Assembly (NCBI RefSeq): GCF_000439085.1
Contig: NZ_AUUA01000014.1
Location: 1 to 64,000, forward strand
Direction of reading: 5' to 3'
DNA: 64,000 nucleotides
DNA from: Leminorella grimontii ATCC 33999 = DSM 5078
GTDB lineage: Bacteria > Pseudomonadota > Gammaproteobacteria > Enterobacterales > Enterobacteriaceae
The notes beneath the pieces were generated by a model, which saw only the letters and a program-made list of their open reading frames with translations, did no database searches and was not told where the DNA came from. Of this stretch, positions 30,213-39,086 are shown piece after piece. Within the stretch, counting starts at the first letter, position 1. Each line of letters opens with the position of its first letter. The translations under genes and the position numbers were made by a program.

Positions 30213-31640
30213 ATGGCTCACCGGTCAACACTAAAACGACTAAAGTATGTCGGCCTGCTACTCGGGCTGACCATGCCGGCGTTAAGCTTTGCCGCAGACG
30301 TTGACGGCACTACGCTCAGCCTGGGATGGGGCATTCCGTTTGTCGGCATTCTGCTTTCCATCGCCCTCTGTCCTCTGCTAATTCCAACCATCTGGCACCA
30401 CCACTTCGGGAAAATCACCGCGCTGTGGTCAATCCTGTTTTTGGTTCCGTTTACGATGACGTTCGGCGTTGATACCAGCGTGGGGCTGGTCGCGCACGCC
30501 ATGCTCGCGGAGTATATTCCGTTTATTATTCTACTGTTTGCCCTGTTTACCGTTTCGGGCGGGATACTCGTTCAGGGTAACCTCCACGGTTCGCCGAAGC
30601 TCAACACGGCGCTGTTGGCTATCGGCACTATCCTCGCGTCGCTAATGGGTACAACCGGCGCGGCCATGTTGCTTATCCGCCCGCTGATCCGCGCCAACGA
30701 CAACCGTAAACACCGCGTTCACGTCGTTATTTTCTTTATTTTCCTGGTGGCGAACATCGGCGGCGGCCTCACTCCGCTGGGCGATCCGCCGCTGTTTATC
30801 GGCTTTTTGAAGGGCGTTGACTTCTTTTGGACCGCTATCCATATGCTGCCGCCGGTGATTATCAGCAGCCTGATTCTGCTGGCAATGTTCTACGTCGTCG
30901 ACAGCTACTACTATAAGCGTGAAGACGAAATGGAGCCGCGCGACCCTACGCCTGATTCGAAGCTCCGCCTGTACGGCAAGTTCAACTTTGTTCTACTGCT
31001 CGCGATCATCGGCTGCGTTCTGCTTTCCGGCTTCTGGCGCCCCGGTATCGAGGTATCCCTTTTCGGCGTCCATATGGCCCTGCAGGACATCACTCGCGAC
31101 GTTGCGCTGTTAGTCATCGCAGGTATCTCTTTAGCGGCAACCGCCAAGCCTATCCGCGCCGGTAATGAGTTCAACTGGGAACCGATCCTTGAAGTCGCCA
31201 AGCTGTTCGCCGGCATATTCATCACCATCGGTCCAGTTCTCGCCATTCTGCGCGCCGGTTCCGAAGGCCATATGGCTGGGCTGGTCTCTATGGTTTCCGA
31301 TCCTCAGGGGCAGCCAATCAACGCAATGTACTTCTGGCTAACCGGCGCCCTTTCCGGCTTCCTGGACAACGCGCCGACCTATCTGGTGTTCTTCAACCTC
31401 GCCGCCGGCGATGCTCAAATGCTGATGAACCAACTGCCGCAAACGCTGCTGGCAATTTCGATGGGTTCAGTCTTCATGGGGGCATTAACCTACATCGGCA
31501 ACGCGCCGAACTTTATGGTTAAAAGCATCGCCACCCAGCGGGGGATTCAAATGCCGAGCTTCTTTGGCTACATGAAGTGGTCATTCGGTATTCTCATTCC
31601 GCTGTTCTTAGTGTTAACGGTCATTTTCTTCCTGTTCTAA
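30213..31640 (+). CDS. NhaD-type sodium:proton antiporter
   Basis: 475 residues of the ArsB/NhaD ion-transporter superfamily, with a possible cleaved N-terminal segment (LTMPALSFAADVDG) and about twelve membrane helices. Diagnostic motifs are TTGAAMLLIRPLIRAN, NIGGGLTPLGDPPLFIGFLKG-like glycine-rich loop and GFLDNAPTYLVFFN. It probably exchanges Na+ (or Li+) for H+ at the inner membrane. It stands alone with its own terminator, 120 bases after the LysR gene. Some relatives are annotated as citrate transporters, so the substrate is inferred. Confidence 0.85.
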   Translation: MAHRSTLKRLKYVGLLLGLTMPALSFAADVDGTTLSLGWGIPFVGILLSIALCPLLIPTIWHHHFGKITALWSILFLVPFTMTFGVDTSVGLVAHAMLAEYIPFIILLFALFTVSGGILVQGNLHGSPKLNTALLAIGTILASLMGTTGAAMLLIRPLIRANDNRKHRVHVVIFFIFLVANIGGGLTPLGDPPLFIGFLKGVDFFWTAIHMLPPVIISSLILLAMFYVVDSYYYKREDEMEPRDPTPDSKLRLYGKFNFVLLLAIIGCVLLSGFWRPGIEVSLFGVHMALQDITRDVALLVIAGISLAATAKPIRAGNEFNWEPILEVAKLFAGIFITIGPVLAILRAGSEGHMAGLVSMVSDPQGQPINAMYFWLTGALSGFLDNAPTYLVFFNLAAGDAQMLMNQLPQTLLAISMGSVFMGALTYIGNAPNFMVKSIATQRGIQMPSFFGYMKWSFGILIPLFLVLTVIFFLF

Positions 31641-31644
31641 TGCA

Positions 31645-31676
31645 AAAAGGCCTGACGCTCACGCGTCAGGCCTTTT
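31645..31676 (+). terminator. Intrinsic terminator of the NhaD-type gene
   Basis: AAAAGGCCTGACGC (31645-31658) pairs with GCGTCAGGCCTTTT (31663-31676); works in both directions for the convergent DUF2628 gene. Confidence 0.9.
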
Positions 31677-31695
31677 AAATCCCATCTTAAGTAGA

Positions 31696-32265
31696 CTACA
31701 CGCTGGTCAGCATTATCAATGCAAAGACCAACACGATAGCGCCAATAAGCCCACCAATGTTGGTTCCACCTTTAGCTTTCAAAGCCGGAACGACGTCGTC
31801 GCCTTTAGCCATCACCAGCGTTTCTGCAATTTTCTTATCAATATGCTGCTTATATAGGCGGTTAGCCCAAATTCCCGCGGCAACCCCCAGCGCAATACTG
31901 GTGACGTTAATCAAAATCTCAGAGATGCCCAGCGTCATCTGAATCCCCGTCAGCAGGAAACCGAGCCCCAAATAAATAACGGCATAGAGATACATCTTGC
32001 GATAAACAAACCAAAATGCGCCGAAGAAAAAGGCCGCCCAGTTCCAGCGTTTAGGGATATCGCCACCGTGGGGAAAAAACGAATAATACTTACTGCCGAC
32101 AAATATTTTTGAATAACTTTCAGAAGAAGCATCAGACGTCTCGCCGGTAATTTCCGCTACCGTGCTGGACACGGCATAAGGGTTAACTGACGCCGACTCA
32201 TCGCAAACGACACACTGCCCGTCATCATTAACCGACATATTCCCGCACTTTGAACACTTCTCCAT
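31696..32265 (-). CDS. DUF2628 membrane protein with N-terminal zinc ribbon
   Basis: 189 residues. A rubredoxin-like zinc ribbon has C4, C7, C18 and C21. The central FPHGGDIPKRWNWAAFFFGAFWFVYRKMYLYA is the DUF2628 signature, followed by two to three membrane helices and a C-terminal hydrophobic tail. Function unknown; such proteins are common small inner-membrane proteins. It lies between two unrelated transport genes with no clear operon. Confidence 0.85.
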   Translation of the reverse strand: MEKCSKCGNMSVNDDGQCVVCDESASVNPYAVSSTVAEITGETSDASSESYSKIFVGSKYYSFFPHGGDIPKRWNWAAFFFGAFWFVYRKMYLYAVIYLGLGFLLTGIQMTLGISEILINVTSIALGVAAGIWANRLYKQHIDKKIAETLVMAKGDDVVPALKAKGGTNIGGLIGAIVLVFALIMLTSV

Positions 32266-32395
32266 CGCATCTTCCCGTTATTATTCAAAAAACCAATACG
32301 CCATTCCGCTGGGCGAAACCTCAGAGTGAGCCTATAGTATCGTCGCATCAGGCGGCTTTCAACACGCGCGCGGAGATGCTGCAGTGTTTTGTCCA

Positions 32396-33076
32396 TTATG
32401 CGCCAGGATAGGTCTTAATGAGCTCAAAAACGCCGTTAATAATAAACTGAACGCCCATGCAGACCAACAGAAAGCCCATCACTCTGGAAACGGCCTCAAT
32501 GCCGTTCTTACCCAGCCCTTTCATGATAAGGTCTGAACTGCGCAAGCTTCCCCATAGGATAAGCGACAGCAAAAGGCTGCTTAACACCACGGCCGTATAA
32601 ACTACGGAAGCGCTATAGCTTGTCGCCTGATGCCAAGTTGATGCCGCGGATATAACCATCGCAATCGTACCCGGCCCTGCCGTACTCGGCATTGCAATTG
32701 GAACGAAGGCGATACTTTGCGTAGCGGGTTTTAATACTTTGCCGTTTTCATCCTGCGATTCGGCCGGTTTCGCGTGAGGCGCTGGCGGAAAGAGCATCCT
32801 GAAGCCGATATAGGCGACGATAAGCCCACCCGCAATGCGCAGACCGGGAATAGAGATACCAAACACTCTCATAACCAGCTCACCGCAGAAAAAGGCAAGT
32901 ACGAGAATGAGGAAAACGTAAAACGACGCCATCATTGCCTGCCGATGGCGCTCTTCCCGGGTCATATCCCCGCTCATGCTCAAAAACAGCGCCACCGACG
33001 TTAACGGATTAGTTAACGGAAGCAGCAACACCAGCGCCAGGCCGATTAAGTGCACTATTTGTAGTACGACGTCCAT
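32396..33076 (-). CDS. marC: MarC family integral membrane protein
   Basis: 226 residues from the ATG at 33076 (GAGGTGG upstream); a GTG at 33088 is an alternative start. Six predicted helices, with LPLTNPLTSVALFLSMSGDMT, FGISIPGLRIAGGLIVAYIGFRMLF and AMPSTAGPGTIAMVISAAST, and a C-terminal SRVMGFLLVCMGVQFIINGV nearly identical to E. coli MarC. The family (UPF0056) was once linked to multiple antibiotic resistance but is not required for it; function is unknown. Confidence 0.85.
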   Translation of the reverse strand: MDVVLQIVHLIGLALVLLLPLTNPLTSVALFLSMSGDMTREERHRQAMMASFYVFLILVLAFFCGELVMRVFGISIPGLRIAGGLIVAYIGFRMLFPPAPHAKPAESQDENGKVLKPATQSIAFVPIAMPSTAGPGTIAMVISAASTWHQATSYSASVVYTAVVLSSLLLSLILWGSLRSSDLIMKGLGKNGIEAVSRVMGFLLVCMGVQFIINGVFELIKTYPGA

Positions 33077-33363
33077 TGGACAAACCACCTCTCAACGATT
33101 TAAAACAAAGTCACCCGAAGGAGAAGAAACGTGAGCCTATGCGAATAAACATTCAACCGCTCAGTAGAAACTAAAATATTTACGTCCCGTAATCAATCAG
33201 ACCTCCGTGCACACTATCCGTTCCCACACCAACGTACAAGGCCTGTAATCCCGCCTTACCGCCTATAGTTGATTGAAAAAAGCGCAAACGAACCGATTTT
33301 ATGTCCTTATGAAGCTAAAGTATTTGACCTTCCGGCCATAATCCGGTTTAATGGCGCTCCATT

Positions 33364-33439
33364 GCCCGGATAGCTCAGTCGGTAGAGCAGGGGATTGAAA
33401 ATCCCCGTGTCCTTGGTTCGATTCCGAGTCCGGGCACCA
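33364..33439 (+). tRNA. tRNA-Phe (anticodon GAA)
   Basis: 76 bases with encoded CCA. The acceptor stem pairs GCCCGGA with TCCGGGC; D-loop AGCTCAGTCGGTAGAGC; anticodon GAA at 33397-33399 in a stem GGGGA/TCCCC; T arm with TTGGTTCGATTCCGA. It corresponds to E. coli pheV by position, near speC/mltC, which is a well-known integration site. Confidence 0.97.
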
Positions 33440-33446
33440 TATAAAA

Positions 33447-33472
33447 AAACCCGCCAATGGCGGGTTTTTGTT
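33447..33472 (+). terminator. Terminator of the tRNA-Phe gene
   Basis: AAACCCGCCA (33447-33456) pairs with TGGCGGGTTT, followed by TTGTTT. Confidence 0.9.
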
Positions 33473-33597
33473 TATTAGAGAAAAACATTAGGCTCGTTTT
33501 AATCTACAAAGTAAATCTCTAACACAATAATATTACTAATAAAAATATGCTAGTTAGCGTTCCTGATACCACACTAAGAATGATGATTGGAAAACTT

Positions 33598-34815
33598 ATG
33601 ACGCTAGTTAAAAAAATGAAAAGCAATGACTCTTATCATATATCTTTATGGAATAAGTGTTTAATTTCATCGTATATTATATTATATTTCTTAAATAATG
33701 TAACGCGATACAAAAATTGTGTTGTTATACTAATGTATATTACAGCCATCTATTATTTAATCAAAAATAAAATTAAAATATTTGATATTGTTAAAAATAA
33801 CTTAACTATATCATTAGGATTATTCTCTGTATCAATAGTTTATTCAATATCAATATCGATAGATCCATCTTATAGCCTAAAGAAATTTTTTGATGTTATT
33901 TTCTCAAAAATATTGGTTATCTCATTCATAATACCGATAATTCTTTACTCAGAAAAGAAAGAAGAGATTGCAAAATTATTTATATACTCCCTAATTATTT
34001 CTATCATACCTATCGCAATAACTGACTTCTGGCAATATATTAAAGAGTATAATGTTGGAATCATGCCATTTACGGATTATGAACATAAATATAAATCTGA
34101 TGCACTTATTTTCATAGCTCCTACATTACTATTCCTATGGAAAAAGAATACAATTAAAATAAAAATTATTGTTTTCTTATTATCGCTTATTGTTGGATTC
34201 ATGATTTTAGGAACAATGCAACGAGGTACATGGCTATCGATAATAGTGCCCACATTTATATGGTGTATTCTAAAAAAAGAATGGAAATTACCAACTATAG
34301 CCATAATAGTGTTGTCGCTTTTTCTCTCTATCGCGTATGTAAAAAATCACGAACAATTCAATACTCTTTTCTATAAATTACAGCAAACAAGTAGTAGCCA
34401 TCGATATGCTGGAGGAACTCAAGGTTCTGCTATGGACTTAATCTTAGAAAATCCAATAAAAGGTTATGGTTTCGGGGATAACGTCTTTCATAAGGTATAT
34501 AATGATAGAATCAAAGATTACCCTCAATGGGTATTCAGAGAGTCCATAGGCCCTCATAATATCACATTATCAATATGGTTTTCTGCAGGATTATTAGGAT
34601 TAGTAGCATTTTGGTATATGCTAATTATACTAATAAGGAACTGTATATGCGGATTCAAAAATGATTCATCGCCTATAGTTAAAGAGTGCTGGTTACTTAT
34701 CTTATTAATATTAATAGGTGACTATATTATAAGAGGGGCATTCGAAACTGTTTATTTAGGAAATATAGCTATGCTTATGGGATTTTCTATTATATTAAAA
34801 ATAAAAGATGAATAG
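33598..34815 (+). CDS. waaL: O-antigen ligase
   Basis: About 405 residues, with roughly twelve hydrophobic segments and very low GC. The Wzy_C/ligase signature is present: MQRGTWLSI, ENPIKGYGFGDNVF and the large periplasmic-loop motif GPHNITLSIWFSAGLLGL. It joins undecaprenyl-linked O-antigen to lipid A-core at the periplasmic face. GGAA six bases before 33598 favours this start; ATGs at 33547 and 33616 are possible. It lies between tRNA-Phe and the convergent waa operon. E. coli waaL sits beside waaC, which is absent here. Confidence 0.87.
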   Translation: MTLVKKMKSNDSYHISLWNKCLISSYIILYFLNNVTRYKNCVVILMYITAIYYLIKNKIKIFDIVKNNLTISLGLFSVSIVYSISISIDPSYSLKKFFDVIFSKILVISFIIPIILYSEKKEEIAKLFIYSLIISIIPIAITDFWQYIKEYNVGIMPFTDYEHKYKSDALIFIAPTLLFLWKKNTIKIKIIVFLLSLIVGFMILGTMQRGTWLSIIVPTFIWCILKKEWKLPTIAIIVLSLFLSIAYVKNHEQFNTLFYKLQQTSSSHRYAGGTQGSAMDLILENPIKGYGFGDNVFHKVYNDRIKDYPQWVFRESIGPHNITLSIWFSAGLLGLVAFWYMLIILIRNCICGFKNDSSPIVKECWLLILLILIGDYIIRGAFETVYLGNIAMLMGFSIILKIKDE

Positions 34816-34842
34816 AAAAACACATAGAAAGTCTAAACTACA

Positions 34843-35415
34843 CTATTTAATATCACTACTATCAATAAAGCGTGGACTAATAACGTTCTCTTTTTTAGTA
34901 TAATAAAGATTATTCGAAGGAATATTCCTATTAACGAAAGACATCGCTCCAATAGTCACATTGTCTCCAATTATTAGACCGTTACTAATAATACAACAGT
35001 GACACCCGATATCAACATTATCTCCAATTGCAATAGCCTTAGTCCCGCCATGACTTAGTCCAATCGTAGTGTTCTGCCTAATTGTGAAATTTCTCCCAAT
35101 TATAGAATATCTGGAAATGACTATACCTCCGTAATGAGCTATATAAAGACCTGGCTGGATTTGAGCTCCAAGGGCAATTTCCGTTCCATATTTTAACATT
35201 AACCAATTATTAATTTTTTCAGCCAATTTTTGGTATAATCCTTTCTTATCATAAAGAAAAGATGCCAACCTCCACCAAAATAAATATCTCTTCTTAGGTT
35301 GTTTAAAATATCTTCTGAAAACTCGTCCCCACGTGAAATCTCTGGTCTTACCCACAACCTCCACGTGTAAACATTCTTTAAAAAATTTAAAGTCATTATT
35401 ATAAATATCTTTCAT
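34843..35415 (-). CDS. Serine-acetyltransferase-like hexapeptide acyltransferase
   Basis: 190 residues. The C-terminal half has left-handed beta-helix hexapeptide repeats (IALGAQIQPGLYIAHYGG, IVISRYSIIGRNFTIRQNTTIGLS, IGDNVDIGCHCCIISNGLIIGDNVTIGAMSFV), as in CysE-type and polysaccharide O-acetyltransferases. The N-terminal half differs from CysE. It is the distal gene of the waa operon, AT-rich like waaZ and waaY, and probably acetylates a core or O-unit sugar; that role is inferred from position. Confidence 0.75.
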   Translation of the reverse strand: MKDIYNNDFKFFKECLHVEVVGKTRDFTWGRVFRRYFKQPKKRYLFWWRLASFLYDKKGLYQKLAEKINNWLMLKYGTEIALGAQIQPGLYIAHYGGIVISRYSIIGRNFTIRQNTTIGLSHGGTKAIAIGDNVDIGCHCCIISNGLIIGDNVTIGAMSFVNRNIPSNNLYYTKKENVISPRFIDSSDIK

Positions 35416-35453
35416 ACATACATCCTTTAGTCCTTGGCTCCTTAAATAAAAAT

Positions 35454-36230
35454 TTATATCTCATAAGAATTAATATGAGGAATAACATCATAACTTATAG
35501 CAGTATCATCCGATAAGTTATACACATTAATATTAGGAACATTTCGTTTCATAAAAGAGAAAAATGGCAGAATTTTCCATAAATCATTGCTCAATTCAGA
35601 AGGTAATGGATTATCCTCAGCATAAAATCGTTGACACCCCCCTGTAAGATCTAGGCCAGAACATATTATTCTAGAATATCCTAAAGAATAACAAATCTGG
35701 ATAGCTGCAAACGCTACTGTATGGCAAGAGCAATAACCATAACTAATGTCTAAGCAAAAACCAGTTAGCCTTTTCCTTTTAGAAAAAGGAACATCAATTA
35801 AAATCGCATTATTCTTTCTCTTAATATATTCAAACTTCAGTTTTTTTAATGCTCCTCCTTTTTCTCTTTTATAAAAGGACCTTATAATTAAACAATTCTC
35901 TAAGATATATTTCTTATCACTTTCAGGGGCATGATTATAGACATCGTCATTTACTATTGTAAATTGACTGTTCTCCACAAACTGAAGGAAATCCTTTCGC
36001 CTTTTTTCTAAAAATCTAAAATCAGTTAATACATATATAAATGGTTTTATTTTATTTTCAATAAGATAGCCAGCAGAACCATTCACAGCTACAACATCAT
36101 TACTATTTAACAAGGATAATGGTGTTTTCTTAGAAGTTGGACCAGAAAGAAATATAATAACATCTTTAGAATTCTTTTTAAGAATAATTTCATCAATATT
36201 TTTTCTAGTAATGAATATATTGTTATTCAC
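35454..36230 (-). CDS. waaZ: LPS core biosynthesis protein WaaZ (RfaZ)
   Basis: 258 residues resembling E. coli RfaZ: DVIIFLSGPTSKKTPLSLL, NDVVAVNGSAGYLI, FIYVLTDFRFLEKRRKDF and IICSGLDLTGG, with a C-terminal YDVIPHINS. WaaZ is needed to attach a third Kdo residue to the inner core in E. coli K-12 and relates to lipooligosaccharide-type truncation. It overlaps waaY by four bases (ATGA). Strongly AT-rich. Identification rests on remembered family sequence and position after waaY. Confidence 0.75.
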   Translation of the reverse strand: MNNNIFITRKNIDEIILKKNSKDVIIFLSGPTSKKTPLSLLNSNDVVAVNGSAGYLIENKIKPFIYVLTDFRFLEKRRKDFLQFVENSQFTIVNDDVYNHAPESDKKYILENCLIIRSFYKREKGGALKKLKFEYIKRKNNAILIDVPFSKRKRLTGFCLDISYGYCSCHTVAFAAIQICYSLGYSRIICSGLDLTGGCQRFYAEDNPLPSELSNDLWKILPFFSFMKRNVPNINVYNLSDDTAISYDVIPHINSYEI

Positions 36231-36934
36231 TTAAACACCTCCCTGATCTTATTCTTTATATTTTTTACCTTCAATCTAATTATTTTTTTATATATCAAAC
36301 AGTAATATCCTAGATCCTCTATTCTATTAGGAATTCCAAAATGCCTTTCCAGATCTATACGATCTTTAGCTTTACGCTGAGAATTACATTTCTTTCCTGA
36401 AAGATCTATAATCCTTACTCCCGATGGAGAAATAATAAAGTTACCTTTATGGGGATCTCCAGATACCATATTATGCTGATGAAGTAACTGCACCTTTTCA
36501 GAGATTTCTTCTTTTATTTCTTTACTAACCTCATCAAAATCAACAAGTTCAATACCTTCAACATACTCTATAATCATAATGAATATGCTTGCATAATTAA
36601 AGACTTTCCTTTCAGCCAAGAGATAAAAATCATTTGGAAAATTCAATCCCTCACTAATAACTCTATCTGTTTGTTTAAAAAGATTAAGGTAATAATCCCC
36701 CTTGATAAAAGATTTTGCAAACCTTTCAAAACGTTTATCTTTAGGAGCAAAAACTTTAAATACATATTTCCCTCTAGAAGTATTAATTAGCATTACTTTT
36801 GTATCATTAATGCTTCTAAATATCCGTACAATATCTAAATTAAAATTCAGAAAATCTTTAAATACGCTTATAAAAAAATCACTATCACATTTCGTATAAA
36901 CTGTATATTTTTTAACTTTATTTTCAATAATCAT
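36227..36934 (-). CDS. waaY: LPS core heptose(II) kinase
   Basis: 235 residues (E. coli RfaY 232). Protein-kinase-like fold: a GKYVFKVFAP lysine strand, the catalytic loop HQHNMVSGDPHKGNFII and the metal-binding IRIIDLSGK. It phosphorylates heptose II of the inner core, after WaaQ and WaaP have acted. Very AT-rich with many lysine/isoleucine codons. It follows waaO after 21 bases and overlaps waaZ. Confidence 0.87.
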   Translation of the reverse strand: MIIENKVKKYTVYTKCDSDFFISVFKDFLNFNLDIVRIFRSINDTKVMLINTSRGKYVFKVFAPKDKRFERFAKSFIKGDYYLNLFKQTDRVISEGLNFPNDFYLLAERKVFNYASIFIMIIEYVEGIELVDFDEVSKEIKEEISEKVQLLHQHNMVSGDPHKGNFIISPSGVRIIDLSGKKCNSQRKAKDRIDLERHFGIPNRIEDLGYYCLIYKKIIRLKVKNIKNKIREVFK

Positions 36935-36955
36935 TACCGACTCTATTAAATCATA

Positions 36956-37978
36956 TCAATAAAATAATTTTGTAATAAAGTACATTACATATGAAAGAAG
37001 GCCAGGAAAAATATATTTCTGATTAAACTGATGCTTCGCACAATATCGATAAAGATTGCTATTCGTTGGCTTCAGTAAAGGATATTCGTTCCACGGAGAA
37101 TAACTTTTCGCAATAAAAAATGGCTCGGCGCTTTCATACACAGCCCAATTATGCCAAGGCTTGGTTGGACCGATATAGTGTATAAACACAGTATGCTCAT
37201 TTATCGGAACAACAAAACTCCCCTTCTCCTTGAGTTCATAGTTCAAGCTAAACTGCGTATTGTATTTCTTATCCAAAAACAGAACGTTGCCCGAGAAGAT
37301 CATGTTCAAAACGTCCTGATCGGGAAAAGAAACCAATTGGGCAACTTCTGCTTTCTGCAGCATCTCTATTGCCTGAAAAGTAATCTTCTGCGACTGCCAC
37401 GCACGTAAGTCAACAAATAAAAAGCCCGTGTTGAAATAGCCGTTCTCAATCCCAGTACAACGTAGGGCTTCGGCCCTCTTCTTCCACCACGGCGCCTCAC
37501 CTTCAGCAACGACAGCACAAGCCCCCCCTGCAAACTCAAGACTAAGCAGTTCATCAACGCTATTCTGGCAAACAATATCGGCATCAAGATACAGGATGCG
37601 ATCCAGCCTGCTGGCAAAATAGTCAAAAATGATAAAGCGAAAATAGATAGCGTAAGTCCAATTCTTCGTGCTGGGCAGCGACTTCAGCTTTTCGCAGTCA
37701 ATCAAATAAACCGAAATATGCGTTTTATACTGGGCGGCTAAATCGTCAAACTTCTGTCTGTCGTCGTCGCTAAAGTAGTCAGTAAACACGTGAAAAACAA
37801 AGTGCCCAGAAGGATTGCTTAACAACACTGAAGCAATGGAAACGCCACAGCCGAACAGGAAGTTCTTATCAATACCGTAAGCAATATTGAAGGCATTCTC
37901 ACTGCCTCCTTCCGAGTGATTGAAGTCCATGACGGTTCGAATAACTTCGGCTTCATTAAAATACGTTTTGCTCATCAT
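36956..37978 (-). CDS. waaO: LPS core glycosyltransferase family 8 (WaaO/RfaI-like)
   Basis: 340 residues (E. coli WaaO about 339). GT8 fold with FNIAYGIDKNFLFGCGVSIAS, the PSTKNWTYAIYFRF motif, the metal-binding DxD in ILYLDADIVC, GYFNTGFLFVDLRAW and the C-terminal FIHYIGPTKPWHNW. WaaO adds the second glucose (alpha-1,3) to the outer core using UDP-glucose. Only one GT8 gene is present, whereas E. coli K-12 has waaO and waaJ (waaR), so the outer core is probably shorter or different. Its start overlaps the waaB stop. Confidence 0.85.
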   Translation of the reverse strand: MMSKTYFNEAEVIRTVMDFNHSEGGSENAFNIAYGIDKNFLFGCGVSIASVLLSNPSGHFVFHVFTDYFSDDDRQKFDDLAAQYKTHISVYLIDCEKLKSLPSTKNWTYAIYFRFIIFDYFASRLDRILYLDADIVCQNSVDELLSLEFAGGACAVVAEGEAPWWKKRAEALRCTGIENGYFNTGFLFVDLRAWQSQKITFQAIEMLQKAEVAQLVSFPDQDVLNMIFSGNVLFLDKKYNTQFSLNYELKEKGSFVVPINEHTVFIHYIGPTKPWHNWAVYESAEPFFIAKSYSPWNEYPLLKPTNSNLYRYCAKHQFNQKYIFPGLLSYVMYFITKLFY

Positions 37979-39060
37979 GAACTCTTTTTCATACTGGTAA
38001 AAATGGCGCTATTCAGCCCATCATAGTAAGAATCATTGTAAAAACGGAGAATGGATGCCTGAACAGAGCTGCGATCAATACACTTTTCGCCTTTAATCAA
38101 ACCATCCAAGATAGAAGAGAATTTTTCCACCTGCCCCGGCGCATAAAGATAACCATTAATTCCGTCTTGGATAATATCTCTAGGCCCAGACATGCAGTCC
38201 GCACTAACGCACGGTATACCATATGACATAGCTTCCAATAACGTCATGGGAAATCCCTCAAACGACGACGTCAACAACAGCGCAGTAACCTTCTGAATAT
38301 CCTCTTGAACCACTTCCCAAGGATGAGACTGCCAGCCGTGCCAAGTGATACGCTTGTCAATATTGAGCTCACGCCCATAGGACTGGCAGCGTTCAAAGTC
38401 AGATCCGTCGCCGATAACGTGCAGCTTCCACGGCCCTTGAACGCGGGAAAGGCCATCAAGAAGATCTTTAATCCTCTTTTGCCCTTCAAACTTCATGCGT
38501 CCTACGTATAAAAACGTCGGCGTTTCCCCTTCCTCTGGAGCTGGGATAATGACGGATTTGGGAGAAACCGGATTGTAGATTACGCTAATCGCGCTTTCCG
38601 GTATGCCTCTGGCCATCATTTGCTGCTTTATCCCCGAACTTATAGCGAGATGATAGTCAGCATAGGTTACACATTCCGCGTGCTTTTTATGGTCCAACGA
38701 AAAATGCGGCCACGAAAATAGTGGGAAGCTCTGCCCAGCCTTACTGCGCGCCTTACTGGCCAGCAGACAGGAAAGCACGTCGATACAAATAACTACGTCC
38801 GGCCTTTCCTGCTTTAACCAAGAGGTAAAGGCGCTTATATGCTTAGCTCTGCGCAAAAAAGAGAATTTGATATTTGAAAAGGAGTAGGCAGAATCAATGC
38901 CTTCAAGCCACCCCTTATCCATTTTGTCGTTTCGACAGAAGAAAAACGTTTTACATTCAGCTGAAAGCGGCGCCTCACGAAAGGCGTGGATCACATCGCG
39001 AATAACCGTTTCCATTCCACCAAAACCAGATACCGCCTCACCAACAAACGCTATTTTCAT
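37975..39060 (-). CDS. waaB: UDP-galactose:LPS alpha-1,6-galactosyltransferase (GT4)
   Basis: 361 residues (E. coli WaaB 359). Strong match along the whole length, e.g. MKIAFVGEAVSGFGGMETVI, FFFCRNDKMDKGWL, FSWPHFSLDHKKHAECVTYAD, FLYVGRMKFEGQKRIKDL, and the GT4 donor site TSSFEGFPMTLLEAMSYGIP. It adds the galactose side branch to the first outer-core glucose. Four-base overlap with waaO; 26 bases after waaP. Confidence 0.9.
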   Translation of the reverse strand: MKIAFVGEAVSGFGGMETVIRDVIHAFREAPLSAECKTFFFCRNDKMDKGWLEGIDSAYSFSNIKFSFLRRAKHISAFTSWLKQERPDVVICIDVLSCLLASKARSKAGQSFPLFSWPHFSLDHKKHAECVTYADYHLAISSGIKQQMMARGIPESAISVIYNPVSPKSVIIPAPEEGETPTFLYVGRMKFEGQKRIKDLLDGLSRVQGPWKLHVIGDGSDFERCQSYGRELNIDKRITWHGWQSHPWEVVQEDIQKVTALLLTSSFEGFPMTLLEAMSYGIPCVSADCMSGPRDIIQDGINGYLYAPGQVEKFSSILDGLIKGEKCIDRSSVQASILRFYNDSYYDGLNSAIFTSMKKSS

Positions 39061-39086
39061 CGTTATACGTCCACTATATCTTTGCG

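Noticed and set aside
32157..32396. 79-codon frame between the DUF2628 gene and marC
   Set aside because: Overlaps the DUF2628 start region, arginine-rich shadow composition, no ribosome binding site.
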